Of a stretch of DNA of 64,000 bases, positions 53,871 through 63,399 are shown in pieces. A program made the position numbers and the translations under genes. The notes under the pieces are model-generated. The model was not told where the DNA came from, did no database searches, and saw nothing but the letters and a program-made list of their open reading frames with translations. Every line of letters begins with the position of its first letter. The stretch's first letter is position 1. The DNA comes from Caldilineaceae bacterium (lineage in GTDB: Bacteria > Chloroflexota > Anaerolineae > Caldilineales > Caldilineaceae), in the NCBI GenBank assembly GCA_020846635.1, contig JADLDO010000019.1, forward strand, positions 1-64,000, given 5' to 3'.

Positions 53871-55961
53871 TCAGTTCAAGGGAATCAGCATGTCGGTAAG
53901 CCAGGGCGTACTCAACGCCACCCACGCCCCCGTCACGGCAGTTGCATGGCGCACACGCGGCGCACTGGCAAGCCGCAAGCCCACGCCCGCGTCAACCAAC
54001 TGGATTGGCTCCTCCAGCAAAATCCAGGCAGGCGCATCAAATTGCAGCATCACCATCCCCTCCGGCAAACCCCACAGCCGGTAATCGCCGCGGGCATCGG
54101 TGGTCGCGTGCGCCATCACCAAGCCATCGTCATCGCGCACGCTGACGCTGATCTCTCCCCACGCCAACGTGCCGCCAATGCTGGCGGCCCCACCTGGACG
54201 CACGCGCAGCACGACTGGATCGTGATCGCTGTGCGCTAAAGGGCTCTCCCCGGTGGCGGCATCGGCGTGTAGATGAAGAATCTGTACCAACGCCAACTGC
54301 GCTGCCAAATTGGGCGTCACCAATACATGATCGAGTACCTGGGCCGCGCCATTAAAGAGATAGCTGTAGCGATCCAGCGGCGGCAGCCACGCATAGGGAT
54401 GAAACAGGCCGGTTGCGCTCTGCAATGCGCTGACGGCTGCCCCTCCATAGAAATCGTTGAGGTCGCCCAAGACCGCCACCTGTGCGGCGGGGTCAACGGA
54501 CAAAATGGCTTGTACGCGCTGCGCCACGACAGCCGCCTGGGCAGCGCGCAAGCGGGCATTGGCGTTCTCATCGCCCGACTTGCTTTTCCAATGATTGTTG
54601 ATCACCCAAAGCGTTTGCGCCTTCTCCCACGGAGCCTCCTGTGGCCCGGCAATGAGCAGTTGCGCCATCAAGGGGGGACGGTCAAAGACCGGATACTCGC
54701 CCAAAGGACAGACGCCAGGGGCGACGATGCCATAATCCTGCGCCGCGCAGCCTTCAACCGCATCCGCCAATTGCACCGTCACGCGCGCGCTATCGACCAG
54801 CAGGCTGTTGGTGAGCGGGAACTCCGCTTCACCGCTCGCCGGCCCTTCGATCGCCAGGGACGTATAGGCAAGGCCAAACTCTGTGCCAAGCACTTCTGCC
54901 AGAGCTTGGGCATCGGCGGGCGATCCCGTCTCTTGCAGCGCAACCACGGTACAGCCCACAAGTTCAGTGGCAATGACCTCTGCGCGCTGGCGCAATGCCG
55001 CGGCATAGCCCGCCGGATCGGGGAACTGCGCCTCGCCTTGCCCCAGGCCATGTACATTCAAACTGCACACCCCATATTCATCGGGCCGCACCGCTGGCAG
55101 CGTGATCTTCTCAATCTCAGCCGCCGTTGCCATCAACGCCTGACCCGCCCAGGGCAGCAGTTGGTACTTGCCAAAGTTATAATCGAGCACGCCCACCAAT
55201 CCACCCGCACCCACCTGCACGGTATCACCCCAGCGGGCATTGGGCAATGTTGCACCCAAGCGGTTGCTCAAATAGAGCAGGCTCGACAACGCTGGTTGAT
55301 CATGGAAAAGATGCCCAGCGCCCACATAACGCGGCCACGGCTCCGGCAAGAGCGCCATTTCCTGCTCACCACTGGCGAAACGCTTGGTGGGGCCATGAAC
55401 CGTTGCCTCCAGCGCATCGAGCCGCACCACCATACCTTCTAGGGCTTCAAGAACCTGCACCGGATCATCGCCAGGGCGCACCAGGGGCAGCGCAACCGGG
55501 GTCACCTGCTCCGCGCCACATTCCGTCGTGGGTGTAATCGCAGTGAGCCAGTTCAACTCCGTCTTGGCAAAATACTCCACGACCTCGCCCGTCACGCGCA
55601 CACATTGCCCGGCTGTAACGGTTGGCGCGCTCCAACTGTAGACAAAGAGACCGTCGCTGGTGTGCATGTCGCCATCGCCGGTGGGGTCCTGCAAATAAAA
55701 GCCATCACTTGCCACCCCTGTCACCAGGCCCCAGGTGGCGACTTCTTGACCATCAAAAGGTGATGCAGGCCCAGCGCCCTGGATGACCGCAATCGGTGTT
55801 AGATCAGCAGGGGTTCCTTGCGCCGCGGCCGCTGGTGGCATCAGGACAAGGCAGAATGTGCCAAACCCCAAAGTCCACAATAGAGCCCAGGGCGAATAGC
55901 CCCGAGATAGCCGCAGCAATGCATAAAGTAGGTTCAGCGATGGACGCAAGCCAACAATCAA
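53871..55961 (-). CDS. Secreted endonuclease/exonuclease/phosphatase-family nuclease
   Basis: A protein of up to 696 residues. A signal peptide (about 25-47, LGFGTFCLVLMPPAAAAQG) is followed by an OB-like domain of the NucH/ExeM type (ATWGLVTGVASDGFYLQDP). The nuclease domain has LQETGSP, NNHWKSKSGDENANARLRA, VLGDLNDFYG and SDHDPVVLRV, the metal and catalytic motifs of the EEP family. A C-terminal carboxypeptidase-regulatory-like beta domain ends the protein. It probably degrades extracellular DNA for nutrients or biofilm turnover. The start is uncertain: the only in-frame start covering the signal peptide is a TTG without a good ribosome site. Confidence 0.87.
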   Translation of the reverse strand: MIVGLRPSLNLLYALLRLSRGYSPWALLWTLGFGTFCLVLMPPAAAAQGTPADLTPIAVIQGAGPASPFDGQEVATWGLVTGVASDGFYLQDPTGDGDMHTSDGLFVYSWSAPTVTAGQCVRVTGEVVEYFAKTELNWLTAITPTTECGAEQVTPVALPLVRPGDDPVQVLEALEGMVVRLDALEATVHGPTKRFASGEQEMALLPEPWPRYVGAGHLFHDQPALSSLLYLSNRLGATLPNARWGDTVQVGAGGLVGVLDYNFGKYQLLPWAGQALMATAAEIEKITLPAVRPDEYGVCSLNVHGLGQGEAQFPDPAGYAAALRQRAEVIATELVGCTVVALQETGSPADAQALAEVLGTEFGLAYTSLAIEGPASGEAEFPLTNSLLVDSARVTVQLADAVEGCAAQDYGIVAPGVCPLGEYPVFDRPPLMAQLLIAGPQEAPWEKAQTLWVINNHWKSKSGDENANARLRAAQAAVVAQRVQAILSVDPAAQVAVLGDLNDFYGGAAVSALQSATGLFHPYAWLPPLDRYSYLFNGAAQVLDHVLVTPNLAAQLALVQILHLHADAATGESPLAHSDHDPVVLRVRPGGAASIGGTLAWGEISVSVRDDDGLVMAHATTDARGDYRLWGLPEGMVMLQFDAPAWILLEEPIQLVDAGVGLRLASAPRVRHATAVTGAWVALSTPWLTDMLIPLN

Positions 55962-56230
55962 GGCGAAACCCGTTGGTTGAATAAGACTCTAATGGATGGT
56001 ATGCACAGGCTGAACGCCCTGTAAACAGTGGGTAAATCACCTGTGGCGCTGCGACTACCTTCTTATGTCCATTGTACATACGCAATTGTACATTTTCAGC
56101 GATGGCTGGTCAAAACAAATGCAGCAGCGGCACTTGCCTCGTAACCGGCAGGCATAAAATCCGTCTTTACTCACAGAGAGTTAACAATTCAAATTGTCTC
56201 CAGGGACAATATTTCTCAAGAAATGGAGAA

Positions 56231-56259
56231 TTTCCAACGATTTCTTCCCTTGCTATAAT
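56231..56259 (+). promoter_or_regulatory. Candidate promoter before the Cys-pentapeptide region
   Basis: TTTCCA (56231-56236) and a perfect TATAAT (56254-56259) are 17 bases apart. The predicted start near 56266 would place the five 15-bp repeats in the leader of the mRNA. Confidence 0.5.
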
Positions 56260-56305
56260 GTCTCTACATGCTTCCGGCCTAGCAGTGGTCCACTTGCCCC
56301 AACAA

Positions 56306-56380
56306 TCTTGTGCTAGTCAGCCTTGTACCAGTAATCCCTGTACAAGTGAACCTTGTGCCCGTGAGTCTTGCGAAGATGAA
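56306..56380 (+). repeat. Five 15-bp repeats encoding Cys pentapeptides
   Basis: Five consecutive 15-base units. Read in the frame of the downstream gene they give SCASQ, PCTSN, PCTSE, PCARE and SCEDE: Cys always at position 2. Codons vary at third positions while the pattern is kept, which suggests coding. The unit lies upstream of the best start (56408) but in frame with no intervening stop. Confidence 0.75.
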
Positions 56381-56407
56381 GTTTTGCAGAGTTCAGGAGT
56401 GTCGTTC

Positions 56408-57202
56408 ATGGTTGAGAATGGTTTAGACGAGCATGGCGGGTTATATGACTTTGTCGGCTTTGGCGAACTCGCCGAAACCACAACCCAATTGTTGGCCCTC
56501 AACTTGCACCACACGGCGCAGTCGGGTGGCGAGAGACGCAGTGAACCAGGCCAGGTGGAGACGATGGTGCTGCAACAAGCGCGCGACTATCTGCACAAGG
56601 TGCGCGAGGGGTTTGTCCTCAGCGTGCGCGCCGGGCAGATTCACGATCAGAGCGAGCTGCGCTATCTGCTTGACCGCGTCATCTCCGACTGGTCGCAGCT
56701 CAGTCACGAATTGGGGCTTGCCGAACCGGAGGAGAGTTCTGCGAGCCATACAAGCGCAAGCAATGGAGGCACAAACAAAACAGGCATCAGCAGCATGAGC
56801 AGTTCTATGGCAACCGCCAACCGTTCTGGTGCGGAAAGCGTTCCCGACAAAGTAGAACGCGTGCGCCAGCAACTACTCGCTTTTGGCATGGCCGTTGTCG
56901 CGTTGGGTCACCTTCCCCGGCTTCCTTCCAAACAAATCACCTTCCCACACAGCTACAGCACGCCTCCCACCTACAGCGATATTCCTGTGCCAAGCACCCC
57001 AGGCGAAATGCTCTGGCGTATCGAAGAACTAGAGCAGATGGTCTGGCGTCTGATGTCCGACGATCTTCACGATCTCGTACAACGACGTTATGGCTCACTG
57101 CGCCGCACCTATGGCTTTTTTGAGACCAGCGCTTGGCTCTCGCACAAAGAAGCGGTACGCTTCGGTGTCAAAAAGGCCGGGAGTTCTCTGCTCGGCTTTT
57201 AG
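56408..57202 (+). CDS. Hypothetical protein (possibly extended by Cys-rich N-terminus)
   Basis: A 264-residue protein from ATG 56408, which has AGGAG 8 bases upstream. It is helical, with FGELAETTTQLLALNL near the start, a Ser/Thr/Asn-rich linker in the middle (SASHTSASNGGTNKTG) and a helical C-terminus (EMLWRIEELEQMVWRLMSDDLHDLVQRR, in part). No membrane segment. The frame stays open for 112 codons upstream and includes the Cys pentapeptides; GTG 56285 is a possible earlier start after the predicted promoter. It is unlike families I know. The subtilase gene follows by 150 bp, so it may be a partner or unrelated. Confidence 0.7.
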   Translation: MVENGLDEHGGLYDFVGFGELAETTTQLLALNLHHTAQSGGERRSEPGQVETMVLQQARDYLHKVREGFVLSVRAGQIHDQSELRYLLDRVISDWSQLSHELGLAEPEESSASHTSASNGGTNKTGISSMSSSMATANRSGAESVPDKVERVRQQLLAFGMAVVALGHLPRLPSKQITFPHSYSTPPTYSDIPVPSTPGEMLWRIEELEQMVWRLMSDDLHDLVQRRYGSLRRTYGFFETSAWLSHKEAVRFGVKKAGSSLLGF

Positions 57203-57351
57203 CCGCTATTCCTATCATCTCATGTCACGCGCGCAGCAACATCAAGCATCTGCGTAACGTGAGTTATAATCCGCTGACGACGTGCGGCGCATCTGCATAA
57301 GCGCAAGGTGCGCCGCCTACCGATCTTTTCCCTGTTGCAAACGAGTTCTTC

Positions 57352-60288
57352 ATGCCTCACCGTTCTTGTGTACTGCCCCGGTCTTTCTCTGGGTTTCTGT
57401 TCTTGCGCCCCCTGCTTCTGTGTACTTTGCTCCTGACCATCTTCTATGGAGCAGCGCCAGGTTACGCGACCAGCCAGGAGAGCCCAGCGCCGATTCCTCC
57501 ACCAACGACTGAGCTTGCGTCCTCCACAAGCGAAGCCGACCGCCCTTTTGCCAGCTATATGATCCAACTAGCCGATGCGCCCGTCGTGGAACTCTACACA
57601 ACATTGGCTGCGGGTGACCAGGCCCAAAGCGCCAACGTCAGCGCCATTACACAGGCGCATTTGGCCTCGGTGGAGCAGGCGCAGCAGCAGCTTATGGGGA
57701 CGCTGGCGGCCTATGATGCCCAGATTCTCTACCGCGTGCAGCGGGTCTTTAACGGTGTAGCGGTCTATGCACCGGCGGATCAGGTGGCAGCACTGGCAGC
57801 GCTGCCCAGTGTACGGGGTGTCTATCCTTTGATACCCAAGACGCCAAGCAACGCCCGCACAGCCGAGCTATTGCATGCCCCTGCGCTTTGGGAGGGCATC
57901 GAACGCGCCGGATTGACGGGCGAAGGCATCCGCATCGCCATTATCGACACCGGCATTGACTATCTGCATACCATGTTTGGCGGCCCTGGCATAGGCTACG
58001 CCAGCAACGACACCAATGTCACCGGCGATGTCCCCAACTTTCCCGGCCCCAAAGTGGTGGGCGGCTATGACTTTGCCGGGGATAGCTATGATGCCAGCCC
58101 CTCCTCCAGCGTCTACCAACCTGTGCCTGCACCCGACCCAGACCCGATGGATTGTTATGGCTTTGGGCATGGCACACACGTCGCAGGCACAGCGGCAGGC
58201 TATGGCGTGCAAGCCAATGGCACCACCTATCCCGGCCCCTATGACAGTGCCATTCCGCTCGATGCCATGCGTATTGGGCCAGGGCTTGCGCCCCGGGCGA
58301 GCCTCTACGCGCTCAAGGTCTTTGGCTGCTCCGGCAGCAGCAATATTGTCGATGCAGCCATCGAATGGGCTGTAGACCCCAACCAGGATGGCGACTTTAG
58401 CGACCATGTGGATGTGATCAATCTGTCGCTGGGTTCCAGTTTTGGCTCCGACTTTGACCCGACAACCATCGCCGTGGAAAATGCCGCCAAGTTGGGCATC
58501 CTTGTCGTCTCCTCCGCAGGCAATACAGGCGATGTCCACTATGCCGTGGGCAGCCCAGGGATCGCGACGCGTGCCATTGCCGTGGCCGCGACCGGCATTA
58601 ACTCGACGGGGATCAACAGCCTCAGCGACGGCTCCGTCGCCCAGTTTTCAGCGCGCGGGCCGCGCCGCGGCGATCATGGACTCAAGCCCGATCTAACGGC
58701 CCCTGGCGTTAACATTCTGTCGGCGCGCCGCGCCAGTGGCAGCCAGGCCATTTCCAGTTCGGGGACATCCATGTCTTCGCCCGTGGTGACAGGGATCATG
58801 GCGCTCCTGCGCCAAGCCCACCCCGAGGCGGGCGCGCCCGGCTGGCAGGCGCAAGAGCTGAAAGCGTTGGTGATGAACACGGCGACCTATCCCTTGCAGC
58901 GTGCAGACGTGGAGAGCCCCTACAGCCTCCTGCGCGTGGGGGCTGGACGTATTGATCCGGTCGCTGCGCTGCAAAGCAACCTCATCGCCTATGATGCCGC
59001 CGCGCCGGAGCAAGTCAGTATGAGTTTTGGCATGGTGGAAGTATTGGATCACGCAACCGTTGTACGCGCCATTCGCCTTGCCAACAAAGCAAGCGTTCCT
59101 ATCTCGGTGACGGTCGGCTACACCGCAGTGAGCGATCTGCCAGGAGTTCATCTAGATGTGGGGGCAGGCACGATCATCACCCTGCCAGCGGGTGGCTTTG
59201 CCACTGTGCCGGTGACGCTGACCGTTGACGCCGCCAGCATGAGCCGCCGTCCCGACCCCGCACGCCAGGTGAGCCCTCCCGATGCTTATCCGTGGGTGGA
59301 CGAAGCGGGCGGCTATGCGACCTTTACGCCGCTTGTCCCAACAAATGGGCCTGCCATCCATCTGCCGATCCTTGCCCTGCCGCGCACAGTGAGTGCGCTG
59401 GGGTTGGCAAGCGCGCCGCTTGATCTTGGCGACATGACCACAGCCACCTTCCCTTTAACGCTTACCGGGAGCGCGCTCACCAGCGGCGCAGCCCCCACGA
59501 CGACTGTGCCGCTGATGGGCCTCTTTGCTTTGGCCTATAACAGCCCGCCCATCACCAAAGCGCCGGTGAATGATCCGATCCTAGAGCATTATGCCCAGGC
59601 CGATCTCCGCTACGTAGGCACAGCCGGGCCGGTGACGGTGGACGGTGAGTTGATGCTTTATTTTGCGCTTGTCACTTATAGTCCCTGGTCAACCCCGCTG
59701 GAGGTGACTTTTCACATTCAGATAGACACCAATGGTGACCAAATCGTGGACTACCGGCTGCAGAACCGCGAAAAGACAGATATTAGCGTCTTTGACTTTG
59801 CCACGACCGACGATTTTATCAGTCTCCTGGAATCGAGCGATTCAGTACGTACCATACAAGGGCCGCTCAATATCTTTCCCGCCACACGATATGACACCCG
59901 TCTCTACGCCGGCAACATCGTCGTGATGCCGCTGCGCTTGCGCGATCTGGGGACGACTGCCAGCCAAATTAATTACCAGGTGATCGGTTACAGTCGTGAC
60001 GTCACAAACGCCACCCAAACAATGGAACCCGTCGACCAGACACCGCTGCTTTCTGTCCAGGTCAGTAAAGCGGCGCTTGCACAAACAAACACCGTCGAAC
60101 CCCTTTTCCCGGCAGCACCGGGTGACATCCTCAACGTGACGATTGATCGTGCTGCTTTTATTCAACAACAGAGTCAAGGGCTGTTGGCGCTCTATCTCCA
60201 CAACGAGCTTACCAGCCGCACCCAGGTCTTCCCCGTAGCGTTCGACTACTTGTATAAGCAATACTTCCCCCGCATACGCGGCAATTGA
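57352..60288 (+). CDS. Secreted subtilisin-like serine protease (S8) with long C-terminal region
   Basis: A 978-residue exported protease. A signal peptide (about 18-40) precedes an I9-type propeptide (about 65-160), then the catalytic domain with Asp199 (IAIIDTGIDY), His273 (GHGTHVAGTAAG) and Ser473 (GTSMSSPVVTG). The triad is complete. The remaining 450 residues are beta-rich, Fn3-like, typical of large bacterial subtilases. TATAAT occurs at 57265-57270 in the 150-bp gap upstream. Likely a surface or extracellular protein-degrading enzyme. A REP-like palindrome follows the stop. Confidence 0.95.
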   Translation: MPHRSCVLPRSFSGFLFLRPLLLCTLLLTIFYGAAPGYATSQESPAPIPPPTTELASSTSEADRPFASYMIQLADAPVVELYTTLAAGDQAQSANVSAITQAHLASVEQAQQQLMGTLAAYDAQILYRVQRVFNGVAVYAPADQVAALAALPSVRGVYPLIPKTPSNARTAELLHAPALWEGIERAGLTGEGIRIAIIDTGIDYLHTMFGGPGIGYASNDTNVTGDVPNFPGPKVVGGYDFAGDSYDASPSSSVYQPVPAPDPDPMDCYGFGHGTHVAGTAAGYGVQANGTTYPGPYDSAIPLDAMRIGPGLAPRASLYALKVFGCSGSSNIVDAAIEWAVDPNQDGDFSDHVDVINLSLGSSFGSDFDPTTIAVENAAKLGILVVSSAGNTGDVHYAVGSPGIATRAIAVAATGINSTGINSLSDGSVAQFSARGPRRGDHGLKPDLTAPGVNILSARRASGSQAISSSGTSMSSPVVTGIMALLRQAHPEAGAPGWQAQELKALVMNTATYPLQRADVESPYSLLRVGAGRIDPVAALQSNLIAYDAAAPEQVSMSFGMVEVLDHATVVRAIRLANKASVPISVTVGYTAVSDLPGVHLDVGAGTIITLPAGGFATVPVTLTVDAASMSRRPDPARQVSPPDAYPWVDEAGGYATFTPLVPTNGPAIHLPILALPRTVSALGLASAPLDLGDMTTATFPLTLTGSALTSGAAPTTTVPLMGLFALAYNSPPITKAPVNDPILEHYAQADLRYVGTAGPVTVDGELMLYFALVTYSPWSTPLEVTFHIQIDTNGDQIVDYRLQNREKTDISVFDFATTDDFISLLESSDSVRTIQGPLNIFPATRYDTRLYAGNIVVMPLRLRDLGTTASQINYQVIGYSRDVTNATQTMEPVDQTPLLSVQVSKAALAQTNTVEPLFPAAPGDILNVTIDRAAFIQQQSQGLLALYLHNELTSRTQVFPVAFDYLYKQYFPRIRGN

Positions 60289-60320
60289 ACGCTGTAAAGG
60301 AGGTCGCAGCCCACTAAAAA

Positions 60321-60363
60321 CCCTCCCGGAAGCTAGTAAGCCTTTGGGCAGCTTCCGGGAGGG
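60321..60363. repeat. Extragenic palindrome, REP-like family
   Basis: CCCTCCCGGAAGCT (60321-60334) pairs with AGCTTCCGGGAGGG (60350-60363), a perfect 14-bp stem. It lies 33 bp after the subtilase stop and may terminate or stabilise its transcript. Confidence 0.85.
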
Positions 60364-60546
60364 CGATCAACGAATTTATTTCACATTCTCAAGAATGAAT
60401 GCAGCAAATTTCTGATCCCAGCCGACAGATTCTAATCTGCCACCTGCGATTGCCGAAGCAACCCCTTCCTGCTGCCACGCCAGGCAGAGGGCTTCTCTCT
60501 ATATCAGAGGATAAAGGCTAATTATCCCCTACACCGACCCGCAAGA

Positions 60547-61254
60547 TCAACTATTCGATGGGACCAAATAGCGGCCACAGCTTGGGCAGATGACAAGCGT
60601 CGTAGCGCCACGCAGGCCGTTCACCACACCCGTGGGAATGGCGACATGACAGGCGCTGCAAATGCCATTTTGCACTGAAGCGATGGCAACCCCCGCCTTG
60701 CGCTTGCGCATGGTTTCATAACGATCGCGCAGTGTCTCGCCCATGCCTGCTGCCAGTTGTTCACGCTTGCGCTGGAGCAGAGCGCCGTTATGCTTGAGCT
60801 TGGTCTCTTCCTCGCGCAATTCCGTTTGGTTGCCGTTCCAACCACTTTCCAACGAGGCCAGCGCGCTCCGGTAGCCTTCCAACTGCTCTGCCAGGGTTTC
60901 AGCCTCCGTCATGGCTTTCACCCCCTCCTCTGCCACCGTTTCCCGATGGCGGCGGAGAGCCTCCAAGCTCTGCTGGAGCGCCTCAAGCTCTTTGGCGTTG
61001 CGAACAACTCCACTCATCAACCGCTCTTCGGTACTCTTGATCCGTTCTGCCAGTGATTTGTCTTCTAACTCTGCATTCTTTTGCTTGGCGTTCCATTCAC
61101 GGAGTTCTGCTTCCGCTTGGGCAACCTGCTGGCGAGCAGAACGGAGCTCGTCGCTTTCGCCCAACAACGCCTGGAGCTGCTGCAAACGGCGCACGACCTT
61201 CATTCTCGTCAGATCGACCCGCTGCAACTCGTACATCTTTACTGCTTCATCCAC
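60547..61254 (-). CDS. Coiled-coil protein with C-terminal C4 zinc ribbon
   Basis: A 235-residue protein. About residues 10-175 form a long antiparallel coiled coil (LRSARQQVAQAEAELREW and others). The C-terminus has two CxxC pairs (CSACHVAIP and CPSCGRYL), a zinc ribbon of the CT398/RNA-binding type. Such proteins have been linked to sigma-54, flagellar or RNA functions in some bacteria, but role here is unknown. I chose GTG 61254, as GGGAGG lies 6 bases upstream; the frame extends 27 codons further. Confidence 0.87.
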   Translation of the reverse strand: MDEAVKMYELQRVDLTRMKVVRRLQQLQALLGESDELRSARQQVAQAEAELREWNAKQKNAELEDKSLAERIKSTEERLMSGVVRNAKELEALQQSLEALRRHRETVAEEGVKAMTEAETLAEQLEGYRSALASLESGWNGNQTELREEETKLKHNGALLQRKREQLAAGMGETLRDRYETMRKRKAGVAIASVQNGICSACHVAIPTGVVNGLRGATTLVICPSCGRYLVPSNS

Positions 61255-61659
61255 ATGCCACCTCCCGATTTGGAGACCCCCAACGTGAAGGTCCCCTGAC
61301 TTGAAGACCTCAGTGCTATCAACCTTGCCCCGCATCGGACTGCACGTCTACATCACGTCTACATCACGTCTACATAAAGCCAGTATAACACCATCATTGG
61401 TGATGGCAAAACAGATTGTCATAATCTCCAAGTTTTTGCTTCCCGCGCCAATTATTCCTTGATTTACCCCCGGCTCATGTATCTAGATACATAGATTGAA
61501 TAGGACTCTCACCGCTAAAATGAGCTAACTGCCAGTGTGGAAACCTCTACGCGGCGCGCCACACTGGCGTGTCACGATTGATTCATCATCCATAAATCAA
61601 AACAGTGACACGTCACAATCAAAAGGCAATCGAGGTTGCTAGGGACAAGGGACATCGCC
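61255..61659. other. Divergent intergenic region with several palindromes
   Basis: About 400 bp without a gene. It contains the perfect 16-bp palindrome ATGTATCTAGATACAT (61477-61492), an inverted repeat GCCAGTGTGG / CCACACTGGC (61531-61540 and 61559-61568), and CGTGTCAC / GTGACACG (61568-61575 and 61605-61612). These are likely control sites for the YihY-like gene or the zinc-ribbon gene. Confidence 0.6.
61477..61492. promoter_or_regulatory. Candidate operator ATGT-N8-ACAT
   Basis: ATGTATCTAGATACAT is a perfect 16-bp palindrome. The ATGT-N8-ACAT form is that described for PadR-family repressors. No padR gene is in the window, so the regulator is unknown. Confidence 0.5.
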
Positions 61660-62562
61660 ATGGTGGTATCAACTTGGAAACTTTTGCGGCAAACGTTCAA
61701 GGAATGGAACACCGACAGGGCTTCCAGCTTGTCGGCTGCCCTTGCCTATTACACAGCCGTAGCCATTGCGCCCCTCCTTGTCCTATTAGTCATGGCGCTT
61801 GGCTGGTTCTATGGCTCGGATTCTGCCCAAATTCAAGTCGTTGGACAGTTGCGCGGCATGGTGGGGCCACAAGGGGCCGATGTGGCACAAGCTGTCATCG
61901 AGAGCGCCGATCAGCCTGACCTGGCACGAGTGGCGGGCATTTTGAGCCTCTTGACGTTGATCTGGGGTGCATCCAACGTTTTTGTACAGTTGCAGGATTC
62001 GCTCAATATCGTTTGGGGTGTCGAAACTAAAAAGAATGTGGGGATTCTCTCTTTAATTCGTGAACGATTCTTGTCCTTTGGCATGATTTTGGTGATTGGC
62101 TTTCTACTCCTGGTTTCCCTAGTACTCAGTTCTGTTCTAAGCGCACTCGGTGGAGCCCTAACCGGCATGATGCCAGGGATGGCAATGCTCTGGGAAGCAG
62201 TGAATTTTGTCGTTTCGTTTGGTGTCATCACCTCGCTCTTTGCCCTCATCTACAAGGTATTGCCGGATGCCGAATTCGCGTGGCGCGACGTTTGGGTCGG
62301 GGCAGCCTTCACTGCCCTGCTCTTTACGGTTGGCAAATGGCTCCTGGGACTCTACCTGGGCAACCAGAGTATGAGTTCGGCCTATGGCGCTGCGGGTTCA
62401 TTGGTCGTAACCCTGATTTGGATCTATTATTCTGCCCAGATCTTCTTTTTTGGGGCCGAATTTACCCAAGTCTATGCCCGTCGCGCAGGGGAAGGCGTTG
62501 CGCCCGACGAAAAAGCACAGCCAATCAGCAGCCGCCAGCCAGGCGAAGCAAAGTTCAGCTAA
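61660..62562 (+). CDS. YihY/virulence factor BrkB family membrane protein
   Basis: A 300-residue integral membrane protein. The family signature is ASSLSAALAYYTAVAIAPLLVLLV near residues 20-43, and AYGAAGSLVVTLIWIYYSAQIFFFGAEF near 240-267. About six membrane segments are visible, as usual. Despite the old RNase BN/BrkB names, family function is unclear; lipid or transporter roles are suspected. ATG 61660 follows AAGGG; a TTG 24 bases earlier is possible. Expression may depend on the palindromes upstream. Confidence 0.93.
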   Translation: MVVSTWKLLRQTFKEWNTDRASSLSAALAYYTAVAIAPLLVLLVMALGWFYGSDSAQIQVVGQLRGMVGPQGADVAQAVIESADQPDLARVAGILSLLTLIWGASNVFVQLQDSLNIVWGVETKKNVGILSLIRERFLSFGMILVIGFLLLVSLVLSSVLSALGGALTGMMPGMAMLWEAVNFVVSFGVITSLFALIYKVLPDAEFAWRDVWVGAAFTALLFTVGKWLLGLYLGNQSMSSAYGAAGSLVVTLIWIYYSAQIFFFGAEFTQVYARRAGEGVAPDEKAQPISSRQPGEAKFS

Positions 62563-62574
62563 TCGACATAGCCC

Positions 62575-63399
62575 CTACCCCATCTTCACTGCACGCAGCG
62601 CCAGCAAAAGCGGAATCTCACTGTTTGCTCGATTTTCCGCCTCCGCCTGCTTTTTGCCCCGGCTGCGCTTATAGGTTGGAATCTCGTTGAGCGCATTGAG
62701 CCATAACCCCTGCGCGGCTAATTCATTGATATAGCTGTGCAGGGGGCGATGAAAGCTGCGGCTGACCCCTTCAATTCCCCCATTCTGAGTATTCACCTGG
62801 TACGACTTGAGCGGAACCGCCACCGGCGTTAGATAATGGTCAACGCGCCTGTAGCGCAATTTGCGCGCCGGATCCCATCCCCAGCCGCTTTGGCGAGGCA
62901 CGCGAAAGCTAGGATGCGTCATCACAATCACCACTCGCCCACCAGGGGCCAGCGCCCACGCAGCCGCGGCCAAGACATGCGCCAACGGGTCCATGTCTTG
63001 CAGGCTGAGCAGGAATGTAACGCCTGCAAAAGCGCCGGCGCGCAGACCGGGCAGCGTGTCCAAACGGCGAACATCACCGGCGAGAAAACGCCCCTGATTG
63101 CCATGACGCTGGCGCGCCAGTTGGATAAGCTTTGCACTGGCATCAACGCCTGTGTACTGTGCATGGGCTTTGGCAATATAGGGCGCGAGCACACCCTGAC
63201 CTGCGCCCAGGTCTAGGATCGCTTCATTGGGTTGGGGGCTAAGTAGATCGAGCAGGGCGGGGATTGCCAGTTGGCGATGGTGGTGGCTGCCTTCATTGCC
63301 GACCCAGCCATCATACCATTCGGCTAAGGGTTCCCAACTGGTGACAACGGCGCGGCCTTGACCGGCCTGAGGCGCGGAACGACGTTTTTGGATTTTCAT
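62575..63399 (-). CDS. Class I SAM-dependent methyltransferase
   Basis: A 274-residue methyltransferase. Motif I is AILDLGAGQGVLAPYIAK, motif II TGVDASAKLIQLA, and motif post-II GAFAGVTFLLSLQDMDPL. The N-terminal 20 residues are basic. A C-terminal extension (RSFHRPLHSYINELAAQGLWLNAL and others) fits the Methyltransf_11-type enzymes with a cap for small substrates. It is convergent with the YihY gene (12-bp gap). Substrate unknown. Confidence 0.92.
   Translation of the reverse strand: MKIQKRRSAPQAGQGRAVVTSWEPLAEWYDGWVGNEGSHHHRQLAIPALLDLLSPQPNEAILDLGAGQGVLAPYIAKAHAQYTGVDASAKLIQLARQRHGNQGRFLAGDVRRLDTLPGLRAGAFAGVTFLLSLQDMDPLAHVLAAAAWALAPGGRVVIVMTHPSFRVPRQSGWGWDPARKLRYRRVDHYLTPVAVPLKSYQVNTQNGGIEGVSRSFHRPLHSYINELAAQGLWLNALNEIPTYKRSRGKKQAEAENRANSEIPLLLALRAVKMG

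Noticed and set aside
54273-55442. 389-codon plus-strand frame
   Set aside because: Antisense to the secreted nuclease gene; no ribosome site and no recognised motif.
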